A DNA stretch of 64,000 nt from DATFVA01 sp963832715 (GTDB lineage: Bacteria; Bacteroidota; Ignavibacteria; Ignavibacteriales; Ignavibacteriaceae). Shown piece by piece: positions 1 to 9,600 of this stretch. Within the stretch, counting starts at the first letter, position 1. Each line of letters starts with the position of its first letter. Location of the stretch: contig CAWHVB010000002.1 in NCBI GenBank assembly GCA_963832715.1, positions 434,001 to 498,000 of the forward strand, read 5' to 3'. The position numbers and the translations under genes were made by a program. The notes below the pieces were generated by a model that did not search any database, had not been told where the DNA came from, and saw only the letters and a program-made list of their open reading frames with translations.

Positions 1-1261
1 GATGAAACGGAATAGTAGTCTTAATTCCTTCAATTATGAATTCCTCGAGAGCTCTTCTACCACGGGCAATAGCGTGATTTCTATCCTTCCCCCAGACAAC
101 AAGTTTAGCTATCAATGAATCATAAAAAGGAGGAATAGTATAGCCATGATAGATATGAGAATCAACCCTCACACCAAAACCCCCGGGAAAATGAAGTGAT
201 TCAATCTTTCCAGGTGAAGGACGAAAACCATTGGCAGGGTCTTCCGCATTTATTCTGAACTCGATCGCATGCCCCAGGGGCTTCCTGGGAAGAGTTTCAA
301 TTTTTTCACCGGCTGCAACAAGGATCTGCTGCCTTATCAGATCAACATCATAAACAAGCTCGGTCACCGGATGTTCAACCTGGATCCTGGTATTCATTTC
401 CATAAAGTAAAAGTTCTTATGTTTATCAACCAGAAATTCTATTGTACCCGCCCCCTCATAATTAACGGATTTTCCTCCGAGTACTGCAGTCTCTCCCATC
501 AGGTTCCGTGTTTCAGCATCGATGATCGGGGACGGTGATTCTTCAATGAGTTTCTGATGACGGCGCTGTACAGAACAATCTCTTTCACCGTAATGATATA
601 CATTCCCGAACATGTCCCCGAGAACCTGTATTTCAATATGCCGGGGATTTTCAAGAAACTTTTCTATATAAACATCACCATTGGCGAATGCAGATTCTGC
701 TTCAGTGCGGGCTGTCTGAAATGCCTTCTCAAATTCACTTTCCTCCCAGACAATCCTCATACCCTTTCCGCCGCCGCCAGCTGAGGCTTTTATAATTACC
801 GGGTAGCCTATCTCCCCGGAAACCTTCTTTCCCTCTTCTATATCATAGATTACGCCATCACTGCCGGGGATAACCGGCACGCCATTTTTCTTCATAGTAT
901 CCTTGGCAAATGATTTATCACCCATGGCATTTATCATTTTAGGAGAGGGACCGATAAACTTTATACCTGAGTCAGCACAAATTTCCGAGAAGCTTGCGTT
1001 TTCTGCAAGGAAACCATAACCAGGATGGATTGCTTCTGAGCCGGTAATTTGTGCGGCCGAAATTATAAGAGGAATCTTCAGATAGCTTTCTTTGCTTGGG
1101 GCGGGACCAATACACACAGCTTCATCTGCGAAGGTAACGTGCAGAGAATCCTTGTCTGCCTCTGAATAGATAGCAACTGTTTTTATACCCAGTTCTTTGC
1201 ATGTCCTGATAACCCGTAGGGCTATTTCGCCGCGGTTGGCGATAAGAATTTTGTTAAACAA
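1..1261 (-). CDS. accC: Acetyl-CoA carboxylase, biotin carboxylase subunit (partial, C-terminus beyond window)
   Basis: ATP-dependent carboxylation of the biotin on AccB, the first half-reaction of acetyl-CoA carboxylase in fatty acid synthesis. Reading the minus strand from a TTG at 1261 gives an open frame of about 420 residues that begins LFNKILIANRGEIALRVIRT, the family N-terminus. The ATP-grasp glycine loop (KASAGGGGKGMRIVW), the HYGERDCSVQRRHQK stretch and the EMNTRIQVEHPVTE catalytic segment follow in order. The family is about 445-450 residues, so about 25-30 residues lie beyond base 1. The TTG start is chosen because it precedes the conserved start and has a GAGG element just upstream. 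The gene starts 23 bases after accB and is surely co-transcribed with it. I read the frame codon by codon and found no shift. Confidence 0.96.
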   Translation of the reverse strand, partial: MFNKILIANRGEIALRVIRTCKELGIKTVAIYSEADKDSLHVTFADEAVCIGPAPSKESYLKIPLIISAAQITGSEAIHPGYGFLAENASFSEICADSGIKFIGPSPKMINAMGDKSFAKDTMKKNGVPVIPGSDGVIYDIEEGKKVSGEIGYPVIIKASAGGGGKGMRIVWEESEFEKAFQTARTEAESAFANGDVYIEKFLENPRHIEIQVLGDMFGNVYHYGERDCSVQRRHQKLIEESPSPIIDAETRNLMGETAVLGGKSVNYEGAGTIEFLVDKHKNFYFMEMNTRIQVEHPVTELVYDVDLIRQQILVAAGEKIETLPRKPLGHAIEFRINAEDPANGFRPSPGKIESLHFPGGFGVRVDSHIYHGYTIPPFYDSLIAKLVVWGKDRNHAIARGRRALEEFIIEGIKTTIPFH

Positions 1262-1284
1262 ATCTTCCTCAAACTTCCTGAGAA

Positions 1285-1746
1285 TTAGCTTGACTGAACC
1301 AGGAATAAAGGCTGGTTATATTCAACCGGTTTTCCGTTTTCAACAAGGATTTTTACGATCTTTCCGTTCACATCGGATTCAATTTCATTCATAAGCTTCA
1401 TAGCTTCTACAATACAAAGGACCGATCCCTGCGATATAGTATCACCAACCTGAACGTACGGGTCTGCATCGGGTGCCGGTGCTCGGTAGAATGTTCCTAC
1501 AATAGGAGAATGAATCTCGTGTAATTTTTCTTTTGCCTCTTCCTTTTCAGATTTGGTTTCTTTAGTATTTTCCGAAGAAGGCGGGATAGATTGTGAAGGA
1601 GAAAGAATCTGCGGCTGAGATATAGCATGAACACCCCTGATTTTTTTAGCTATTTTAACTCTCAAACCATTTTCTTCAATTTCCAGATCCGTAACCTCGC
1701 TTGAATCAACAAGCTTAACGAGTTTCCTGATCAGATTTAAATCCAT
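1285..1746 (-). CDS. accB: Biotin carboxyl carrier protein of acetyl-CoA carboxylase
   Basis: Carries the carboxylated biotin between biotin carboxylase and carboxyltransferase in fatty acid synthesis. The 153-residue protein has an N-terminal helical segment, a Pro/Ser/Glu-rich linker (about 40-75) and a C-terminal biotinyl domain with the EAMKLMNEI motif, so Lys117 is the expected biotinylation site. The preceding PAPDADPYVQVGD segment is the usual BCCP thumb region. Length is normal for bacterial AccB. It lies 16 bases downstream of efp and directly before accC; the order efp-accB-accC is common in bacteria. Confidence 0.96.
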   Translation of the reverse strand: MDLNLIRKLVKLVDSSEVTDLEIEENGLRVKIAKKIRGVHAISQPQILSPSQSIPPSSENTKETKSEKEEAKEKLHEIHSPIVGTFYRAPAPDADPYVQVGDTISQGSVLCIVEAMKLMNEIESDVNGKIVKILVENGKPVEYNQPLFLVQSS

Positions 1747-1762
1747 TTGGATTCCTTGATTT

Positions 1763-2326
1763 TTAAGATTTTATTCGCTCGACGTACTCACCGGTTCTTG
1801 TATCGACCTTGAGTAAGTCATCCACATCAATAAATAAAGGAACGTTAATGCTGGCACCGGTTTCTAGTTCAGCAGGCTTTAATGCACCTGTTGCGGTATT
1901 GCCTCTAAAACCGGGTTCCGTATGAACAACCTTTAAGTTAACAAAAATCGGGATATCAACGTTTATTATTTCAGTCCCGTTGAATAATATTTCAATTTCT
2001 TCACCCTCTTTCAGAAATTTTTCACCATCGCCGAAAACTTCACGAGGGATATTTATCTGTTCATAGGTATCGTTATCCATACATACGAGGAATTCGCCTT
2101 CGCGGTACAGGAACTGATATTTTCTTCTTTCAACCCTGACAATATCAATACCCTCACCAGCGCGGAAAGTGTTATCCAGAACCTTGCCTGTCCTTAGATT
2201 TTTAAGTGTAGTCCGGACAAAAGCACCGCCTTTACCCGGTTTAACATGTTGAAATTCAGTTATTGTATAAAGGTCATTTTTGTATTTAATAATGAGTCCA
2301 TTTCGGAAATCAGAGGTGTCTGCCAT
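1763..2326 (-). CDS. efp: Elongation factor P
   Basis: Translation factor that relieves ribosome stalling at consecutive prolines. The 187-residue protein has the three beta-barrel domains of EF-P: the N-terminal KOW-like domain with the loop KPGKGGAF, and the C-terminal part with VPLFIDVDDLLKVDTRTGEY. Lys32 at the loop tip is the position modified by EpmA-type lysylation or by other enzymes in some bacteria; no modifying enzyme is visible in this window. It is the first gene of an apparent efp-accB-accC operon. Confidence 0.97.
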   Translation of the reverse strand: MADTSDFRNGLIIKYKNDLYTITEFQHVKPGKGGAFVRTTLKNLRTGKVLDNTFRAGEGIDIVRVERRKYQFLYREGEFLVCMDNDTYEQINIPREVFGDGEKFLKEGEEIEILFNGTEIINVDIPIFVNLKVVHTEPGFRGNTATGALKPAELETGASINVPLFIDVDDLLKVDTRTGEYVERIKS

Positions 2327-2424
2327 AAATCCTTAGGTTAAAAGTTTAATAATTAATAATAAGGTAAAAAAAATAGACATATACAGCCTGAAAGTCAAGA
2401 AACTGAAATAGGCAAAAATTGAAC

Positions 2425-2460
2425 ATTTTTGATAAAAAACCGTCGATTTTTGATAAAAAA
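2425..2460. repeat. Two direct AT-rich repeats spaced 21 bp, upstream of efp
   Basis: The 15-base sequence ATTTTTGATAAAAAA occurs at 2425-2439 and again, identically, at 2446-2460. The 21-base period is two helical turns, so both copies face the same side of the DNA. They lie about 100 bases upstream of the efp start codon on the minus strand. They could be a regulator site or UP-like/curved DNA for the operon promoter. No function is proven. Confidence 0.55.
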
Positions 2461-2535
2461 GACCTTAGAAATGATAAAATACGCTAAAAACAGCTTTTCA
2501 TAAAATGGTTAGCGGTCCCAAACGGGACAAAAGAT

Positions 2536-2556
2536 AAGCCGCTTAAAAGCGGCTTT
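2536..2556 (-). terminator. Rho-independent terminator after the TPR membrane protein
   Basis: A perfect 9-bp stem, AAGCCGCTT (2536-2544) with AAGCGGCTT (2547-2555), sits 15 bases past the stop of the minus-strand gene ending at 2572. A T-containing tail follows on the minus strand. The same stem core recurs in the terminator at 15005-15025. Confidence 0.75.
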
Positions 2557-2571
2557 AAAAGGTGTTACTGA

Positions 2572-3261
2572 TCAAGTTTTAATCAGTGCGAGGTAACGGT
2601 CAACCTCACGTGAGGCAGAAGAAGTTTTATAATCCTTTTTTATAGTATCAAGCAATTCTTTGGCCTTCTGACCCTGGCCGGCGTTAATATAATTTATTGC
2701 GCTCTTCAGCATATAATCGGGATTATCAACATTATATTTATTCACGCGAGCAGCATCCCTGAAAAGATCGGCAGCTTTTTCATTTTCATTCTTATAGGCA
2801 TAATAGCCTGCCTGACCAGCTAGTGCAGCCGCTTTCAGCATTGGTATATCACCGGAGTAGCTTTTATAATATTTAAATGCTTCATCAAACTTTCCAAGGC
2901 GGTTATAGCTATTAGCAAGGTAAATCTTTGCTGTTTCGCCGTTCTGTGTACTGCCGTAGTCTTCTACAATTTTCTTTAACCCTTGTATGTCAGTACCTGC
3001 CCGTCCCTCAATAGCTTCCAGATATGAACCATTATCGTAAAGGTCAATAACCCTGGATAATTCGAGACCCGCTTTTTCATTTACCTCTTTATTATGATTT
3101 ACATACCATATAACGGCTAAGGCTACCAATACGAGTATGACGGCATAAGTTAAAAGGCGGGATCTGTTCTCTTCAAAATAACCGTAAACCTTATAATAGG
3201 TGGAAACAAGCTTATCCTCTTTTATTTCCTTCCGAGAAAGTTTTTTCTTTTTAGTGAGCAT
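2572..3261 (-). CDS. Membrane-anchored tetratricopeptide-repeat protein
   Basis: Role not established. The 229-residue protein has a short basic cytoplasmic tail, one transmembrane helix at about 37-55 (LLTYAVILVLVALAVIWYV) and an outer domain with TPR-like helices: AKIYLANSYNRLGKFDEAFK, then AALAGQAGYYAYKNENEKA and KSAINYINAGQGQKAKELL. The layout resembles the YfgM/YbgF-like periplasmic TPR proteins that act as scaffolds for envelope proteins. It is a single-gene unit followed by a clear terminator. Specific partners cannot be told from sequence. Confidence 0.8.
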   Translation of the reverse strand: MLTKKKKLSRKEIKEDKLVSTYYKVYGYFEENRSRLLTYAVILVLVALAVIWYVNHNKEVNEKAGLELSRVIDLYDNGSYLEAIEGRAGTDIQGLKKIVEDYGSTQNGETAKIYLANSYNRLGKFDEAFKYYKSYSGDIPMLKAAALAGQAGYYAYKNENEKAADLFRDAARVNKYNVDNPDYMLKSAINYINAGQGQKAKELLDTIKKDYKTSSASREVDRYLALIKT

Positions 3262-3455
3262 TTACGTTCTATCCCTAAAGATTATTCTTAAAAATCAAAG
3301 CATTAAATGTAATATTAAATGGGGTAATGTTCCAATTAAAAATTCAGTATCAATGAGCCTGGTTCAGCACTATAACAAATGGGGCGGGCTGCAATTGAAT
3401 CTTTATCGAACAGGATTTTCCTTCTACCCAGCCTGACTGGCAGCCCGGGTTATTG

Positions 3456-3529
3456 TGCGCCCGGCAGGATTCGAACCTGCAACCTTTGGAACCGGAATCC
3501 AACATTCTATCCAATTGAACTACGGGCGC
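3456..3529 (-). tRNA. tRNA-Arg (anticodon CCG)
   Basis: The minus strand folds into a full cloverleaf. The acceptor stem is GCGCCCG with CGGGCGC. The anticodon stem TTGGA/TCCAA closes the loop TTCCGGT, giving anticodon CCG (reads CGG, arginine). The T arm is GCAGG-TTCGAAT-CCTGC. The discriminator is A, and the CCA end is not encoded (ACAA follows), so it must be added by the CCA-adding enzyme. Confidence 0.95.
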
Positions 3530-3615
3530 AGAAAATTACAACATTATTTCCGATCAGGAAATTTACAAAAAAAATATTGATTCTATAGTGGAATTTTGAT
3601 TCTGAATCTGAATTA

Positions 3616-3790
3616 AGCGAATCGGGCGTATTTATTTATCGCCGAGTTAAGCAGGGTAATACTGACCATCAGAGATGACGGTGCTGGAATGAAGAATAAT
3701 CAGCTCTATAATGAAAATAAGCTCGGAGCTTTTCTCGTGAAGACATTCACCGAAAAAGGACTCAAAGGACACATTGATATAGATAATTGA
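3616..3790 (+). pseudogene. Relic of a histidine-kinase ATPase domain (C-terminal end)
   Basis: Between the tRNA and the PHP gene the plus strand carries a short open stretch, preceded by an in-frame stop at about 3613 and with no start codon. It reads VILTIRDDGAGMKNN and, further on, KLGAFLVKTFTEKGLKGHI before a stop at 3788-3790. DDGAGM matches the DxGxG nucleotide-binding box of HATPase_c domains. The second segment matches the GLGLxLVxxLxxxLxG region of HisKA_2-type sensor kinases. Only about 58 residues remain of a protein normally several hundred long, so this is a decayed gene end. Confidence 0.6.
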
Positions 3791-3807
3791 TAAGAAAATA
3801 ATTACTT

Positions 3808-4853
3808 CTAGAGGAATCGGATGGGATTGGAATAGATCCAGGCATTTCCGTTATGGAAGACTTCTACCCTGTAAACTCCCTTCGACTTCAGTTTCATCTC
3901 ATAATCTGAGGATTCGGATTTTGCATAAAGCTTCCCATTCCTAATTATCCGTATCTCAGCTTTATCAACAGGCACCCAGACTTTTAATCTCATATTTCCC
4001 GTAAACTCAGGTGATTCTCCCATATAATATTTATTTGTGCCTGATTCAGCAAAGAACTGAAAGCCTGTTGAATCGGCGTGATAATCATTTCCGATAAAGC
4101 ACCTTCCCTCTGCAAGGGCTGTATATATTATCTTTTTTGCCGCCTGAATTCCCTCTGGTGTATTATCCTGTTTTATTTTCTTATCCGTAAGTATATGCGT
4201 CCTGATAGATTTAAAAGAACTTTATAAGGAAAAATTTCTACTTCGAGGAAACCAAGTATGTTATATTTGTGGGCGTGGGCATCTACTCCCCCTATACCAA
4301 CTACTTTTCTTTCCTGGTTCAGATTATCCCAGACTTTCAGAGTCTCCTGAGGAGGTGCATCAATTGTCTTTAAAGGATGTAGAAATGATTTATACTTATT
4401 TTCCTCTGTGAGGTTCTCCATCCATTCGGACATATGGTTCCAGATCTCAATTCCGGTAAAATCTTTGGTGCTCCATTCTGTCCATGGATACGGCGGATGT
4501 TCAGCCATATGCGTCCGTTTTTCGTGCGGATGGGCCAGGAAACCTATCCCCCCTGCTTCCTTAATTTTTTTTACATATTCTTTTGCAGATATCCTTGTGG
4601 AAAATGTTTCATTGATGTTGAATGCCAAGTAATGATTTTTATTTTCTTTATCATTTATCTCAACACCCACAAGCAGCAGAGTTTTACCATACCACTTTTC
4701 ATAACCTTCTTTTAACGCTCTGAGAGTATTGTGATCGGTGAGTGCAATGAAATCGAGTCCTACCTCATCAGCATAAGCGGCTATCTCTTCAACCTTACCG
4801 GAACCATCCGAAAAGATTGAATGCATATGGAGAGCTCCTATGTATTCATTCAT
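3808..4853 (-). CDS. PHP-domain metallohydrolase-like protein, reading frame broken near 4213
   Basis: The first part (4853 to about 4213) starts MNEYIGALHMHSIFSDGSG, the PHP-domain signature, followed by DFIALTDHN, FLAHPHEK and GGVDAHAH, the conserved metal-binding histidines and aspartates. PHP domains hydrolyse phosphoesters such as histidinol phosphate, oligonucleotides or PAP-like substrates; the substrate here is unknown. The frame then runs to an early stop at 4173. The other frame carries on (FKSIRTHILTDKK, then a C-terminal beta domain ending SNPIRFL at 3808). Adding one T to the run at 4213-4216 restores a single protein of about 348 residues. This is either an assembly indel or a recent frameshift mutation. 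Confidence 0.75.
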
Positions 4854-5030
4854 AGAGGCTCAGTTGTATTTTTCCACAAAGTAAAGATTTCATACAGCTA
4901 AGTTATAAAAATATGGAAAAGAAAAAATGGAAAGGGATTTGGGGGAATGAATTTAGCGGATTAATTGGTGTTTTAATGAATTATAGAATTTAGGTGTATT
5001 ATGCTCACTTCGTCACGTATTCCAAGAGAC

Positions 5031-6656
5031 TTAGAAGCGGGTGGTGAGGTCGAGGAGGATCCTGCCGGAGGTGCTGGTTTGTTCAAATATCCCTTCGTAA
5101 CTGACTGAAAGGAAAACGGGATTAAACAGATAGGTAGAAAGATCTATAGAAATAGAATTCTGATTGAGATTTGCGATGGTACTGTAAAATTTATACTGTG
5201 TATTTCTATAATAGACTGAAACATCAAAATTATTACCGATATTTCTGCTGAGTCTTAGTCCTGCTACTCCGCCTTCAATATAGCTGGTTATCAATTTTGT
5301 ATAAGAAACAGTCGGAGTAATTTCAACAGCAGGAATCCTGGAATAGCTTAAATATCCGCCGAAGTTTCTTGCCGGTTTAATATCTGTTTTCTGGTACCTG
5401 TATCCGCCGGTCAGGCCGACAAAAACACTCTTCACAGGTCTGATATTTATCCGTCCGTTGAACCCCTGCCTGGTTTCATTTTCGAATAAACTGTCAATAA
5501 AATTCTTAAACGTTTCATAATAAATTACATTCTTACGGGCATCGTAATTCAGAGAGAAAGAAATAACCCTTGAAGGAGCGTATCTTACTGATGCAAAAAG
5601 ACTTGTTAACTGGAACTCATTCTTTTTAACGCCGCTGATCTGCTTGAACATATCAACCTCTGTAGAAAGGAAGATATTGGTATTAGGAAGTATTGAATTT
5701 GAATGCTGGAAATAAAGGAACCTTCTGTCGGTTTTAAATTCGTTTGTCTGTTCAAAGAAAGCCAGGGTATTATTCATATAACCTGAAGAGAGTGAATCCT
5801 CCCTTCCAACATATATTCCGTACTCAAATAATTTAAGATTAAATCCAAGGTCAGTAAAGTTGGGTCTGGATCCGGCAACAATTCCGGCATAGTTTTCATT
5901 TATACCTGTTTCGAACTGCAGTCCGTCTATTGAACTTATATTTGAGATCTTACTGTTAAGGTGTCTTCCCAGCCACAGAGAAGTATGACGGTTGAAATTA
6001 TAATCGAGAGCAAAATCGTATACCCTTAAACTCCTTCCGAAGTTATTAGGAATACCTGACCATTGATCAGCGCGGTAAGCAAATGTCATATAATCGGAGA
6101 ATGAAAGTCCGGTGCCTCCTATTTTTTTTGCTTTCAAAGCAAAAGAATATCTCCATCTCTGGTTATCTGCAAAATAGGGTGAATTTGAAATGTTTGAATA
6201 AGACTGAATTGAAAATTTTCCTGAAATTCCGGTTTCATTTGTTTTCCTCCGGCTGAAGGTGCCGTTAGTGACTGTTCCTTCCTCAGATCCGGCAGCCGCA
6301 GGGACGGGCGAATTGCTGACTTCGGTTACTGCTTCAGGGATCTCTCTTTCAATGACAGCATAAAGTTTATCATCCACCTTTAAATCAATATCACCGATCG
6401 TTTCGCCTGCAACGGATTTTGTTGAGATGAACTGGACAACAACTGCAGGGATCATCCTGCTTTCTGTTTTCTGATACAAGGTATCACCCTGTGCTATTCC
6501 AGCTGTACTTTCGAATTTCACATAGACATTTTGAGATGATTTATAAGTTACTGTTCCTGTCTTTTCTATTTTTTCATAGGAAGAAGCAAAGGCTATGCTT
6601 CCGCACAAGCATACTATAAATAAAAAGATTATATAAGTTTTTTCTTTCAAGATCAT
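5031..6656 (-). CDS. Outer-membrane beta-barrel protein of the multiheme cytochrome locus
   Basis: A 541-residue exported protein without heme motifs. A signal peptide (about 1-24, ending AFASS) is followed by a small domain at about 30-105 that resembles the ligand-binding/FlgT-like fold (TGTVTYKSSQNVYVKF, then GIAQGDTLYQK). A low-complexity linker comes next, then about 400 residues of alternating amphipathic strands ending with a C-terminal aromatic (LLDLTTRF), as in outer-membrane barrels. It starts 2 bases after the stop of the 49-heme cytochrome gene, so translation is probably coupled. The pairing of a barrel with large cytochromes recalls porin-cytochrome conduits. There is no recognisable MtrB/PioB motif, so homology is not claimed. 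Confidence 0.75.
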   Translation of the reverse strand: MILKEKTYIIFLFIVCLCGSIAFASSYEKIEKTGTVTYKSSQNVYVKFESTAGIAQGDTLYQKTESRMIPAVVVQFISTKSVAGETIGDIDLKVDDKLYAVIEREIPEAVTEVSNSPVPAAAGSEEGTVTNGTFSRRKTNETGISGKFSIQSYSNISNSPYFADNQRWRYSFALKAKKIGGTGLSFSDYMTFAYRADQWSGIPNNFGRSLRVYDFALDYNFNRHTSLWLGRHLNSKISNISSIDGLQFETGINENYAGIVAGSRPNFTDLGFNLKLFEYGIYVGREDSLSSGYMNNTLAFFEQTNEFKTDRRFLYFQHSNSILPNTNIFLSTEVDMFKQISGVKKNEFQLTSLFASVRYAPSRVISFSLNYDARKNVIYYETFKNFIDSLFENETRQGFNGRINIRPVKSVFVGLTGGYRYQKTDIKPARNFGGYLSYSRIPAVEITPTVSYTKLITSYIEGGVAGLRLSRNIGNNFDVSVYYRNTQYKFYSTIANLNQNSISIDLSTYLFNPVFLSVSYEGIFEQTSTSGRILLDLTTRF

Positions 6657-6658
6657 CG

Positions 6659-9600
6659 CTAATCTCTTTTAATCTGAATCTTCATCGGGCCGTCTCCCCA
6701 ATGAGATGTTGAATGACAATTCCAGCAATCTGTACGATGCCCCGGATCGTGCCCCTCGAGAAAATCATCATAATGACAGCTCAGGCACTGGGGCTGATAA
6801 TTGGTTTCTGAATGACAATTATTACAATCCATAGTGTTGTGAGGGCCGGATAGATTATAAAAACTATGATTGAAGCTGGCAGGCTGCCATGCATTCTGAG
6901 TATGACAGTTCAGACACTCATGTGCAAAGTTCAGTTGAGCATGAGGGGGATTTGTTGTCCCATTAAAATTATCTGAATGACATCCGTAGCAGGTGTTCGG
7001 AGTGTTATTATAGTTTCCGTTATGACAGGCATTACAGTCGTTAGCAATTGCAACGTGTGCTCCAACAAACTGGAAGTAATTTCCATGCTGCGGAAATTGT
7101 GCCGGCGCCCATCCCGGATTAGTAGTATGACATGTCTGGCATTCAGTTGAAAGCTGCAGGGCTGAATGGCTTGGATTCGTTGTATTATTGTAATTCGTTT
7201 CATGACAGGCAAAGCACTCAGTAGGTGTTCCGGTAAACCCCGATGCATGACAGGCTGAACATTGTACCTGAAGATGAGCTCCCGTAAGCGGGAAATTAGT
7301 ATTGTTATGATCAAACGATGCAGGAGTCCATCCATTAAAACTATGACAAAGATCGCAGTTAGTAGGATAACCCTGGGCAACATGGTTCGGAGCAGAATTA
7401 TACTCTGATTGATGACAGGATATACAGGCCGGGTTCAGGCCTGTTACAGTTCCTTGATGACAGTCTGAACATTGGATCTGAGCATGTACACCTAATAGCT
7501 GGAATCCTGTAGTGCTATGATTAAATATAGAGGGGATCCAGGCCGAAGTTGTATGACAGTCCTGACAGGTTGATGGAAGACCCGCTGCCACGTGATTAGG
7601 ATTAGACGCATTATTGTAATCTGTCTGGTGACAGGATACGCAGTCGGGACTTAAGCCTGTTATGGTTCCCTGGTGACAGGTAGAACACTGCAGTGAAGCA
7701 TGCGCTCCGTCGAGAGTAAATCCTGTAGTTGAATGATTAAAGGTAGAAGGAGACCACCCAGTGGTTGTATGGCAGTCACCGCAGGTAGTCGGTATACCGG
7801 CGGCTGCGTGATTCGGATTAGCCGCATTATTATAATCTGTCTGGTGACAGGATACACAGTCAGGACTTAGTCCTGTAATGGTTCCCTGATGACAGGTAGA
7901 ACACTGCAGTGAAGCATGAGCTCCATCCAGGGTAAATCCTGTAGTTGAATGATTAAAGGTAGAAGGAGACCATCCATTGGCTGTATGACAGTCACCGCAG
8001 GTAGTCGGTATACCGGCGGCAGTATGATTTGGATTAGCGGCAGTGTTATAATCATTCTGATGACACTGCAGACACTCAGATGATGTAAGGTTATAATTTC
8101 CATTATGACATGCATTGCAGTCGGTTATTGCAGCGTGCTGACCGAGCAGTTCAAAATACTGATTATGCTGCGGGAACTGTGCCGGCTGCCAGCCGGGATT
8201 AGTAGTATGGCAGGTCTCGCAGGTGATCGCAATACCTAATGTCTGATGGTTAGGATTGGTAGTTCCATTATAATTGGACTGATGACAATCCGAGCATACT
8301 GTTGATGGAGGCTGTGAATAACCATTAACATGACAATCTTCACAGGCCACGGTTAAATGGGCTCCTGTCAACGGAAAGTTTGATAAGTCGTGATTGAAAG
8401 ATCCGTCGCCGCTGCCTGTTGGATGGCAGGCATAGCAAGCATTGCTTTCATAGATATAGCCCTGAACGCCCTGGTGGTGATCATCTGTATCCTGCTGATT
8501 ATGTTCGTGACAGGTTATGCAGGAGAAAATTGAATAATTATTAGGATCGGTATGACAATCCGAACAATTATTCCATGTTCCATTATGCTTTCCGGAATAT
8601 ATCGGGAAATACTGCGCATCGTGATCAAATGTAGCTGGCTGCCATGCATTCTGCGTATGACAGCTTTGACAATCTGTACCAAACCCGACCGTCTGATGAT
8701 TTGGATTAGTTGTATTGTTATAATTCTCGGCATGACATCCGTAGCATTCATTAGGCGTATTGTTATAATTCCCGTTATGACAATCAGCGCAATTTGTAAT
8801 GTTTGCATGTGCTCCAAGGAGCTCGTAAAAATTATTATGTATTGGGAAAGTAGCAGGCTGCCATCCGGGATTGGTAGTATGGCAGGTCTGACAGTCCGTC
8901 GGGATACCTATTGTCTGGTGATTCGGATTCGTCGTATTATTAAAATCTGACTGATGGCAGCTCTCACACTGTGTGGGAGTACCTGCAAATCCGCTTTGAT
9001 GGCAGCTTGAACATTCCACAGTCTGATGAGCTCCGGTTAAAGGGAAACCGGTAGTGCTATGATCGAAGTTCGCGTCACCCCAGCTGTTAGTATTATGGCA
9101 CATTTCGCATTCGTGGGGATAATTTTGCGAAACATGATTTTCGGCTCCGTTATAATTTGCCTGGTGGCAGGAATAACAAGCCGGATCAGCATTTGAGGTA
9201 CTTCCCTGGTGACAGGAGGAGCAATCGAGTCCTATGTGTCGTCCGGTTAATTCAAATCCTGTTGCAGCTGCCGTATGTTCAAACGTTGATGGTATGAAAG
9301 CCGTTGTATTATGACAGTCCTGGCATGCAGTAGATATACCCGCCGCCTGGTGGTTGGGATTTACAGATGAAGTGTAAGCACTCTGATGACAGGAATAACA
9401 ATCCATAGGAGTTCCTGCATAACCCTGAGTATGACATGATGCACAGGAGGCTGTTAGATGAGCTCCCGTCAGCGGGAACTGTGTGCTATTATGATCAAAA
9501 GTCGCCGGAGACCAGCCATTGATAGTGTGGCATTGGGTACAATCATGCGGGAAGTTTCCTAAAGTATGATTAGGATCCGTCGTCGCCGCATAATCCTGCT

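Noticed and set aside
269..1394. Plus-strand open frames at 269-538, 557-784 and 1197-1394
   Set aside because: They lie antisense to accC/accB, whose family motifs are complete on the minus strand.
3379..3588. Plus-strand frame reading through the tRNA (CAPGRIRTCNLW...)
   Set aside because: This is the well-known spurious translation of a tRNA gene on the opposite strand.
7621..8052. CRISPR-like appearance of the repeats in the cytochrome gene
   Set aside because: Repeats are long, in frame and coding, with no spacers; they are protein modules.
6931..8950. Several 65-150-codon frames on both strands inside the 49-heme gene
   Set aside because: They are off-frame shadows of the repeated CxxCH codons; they contain no start context or domain.
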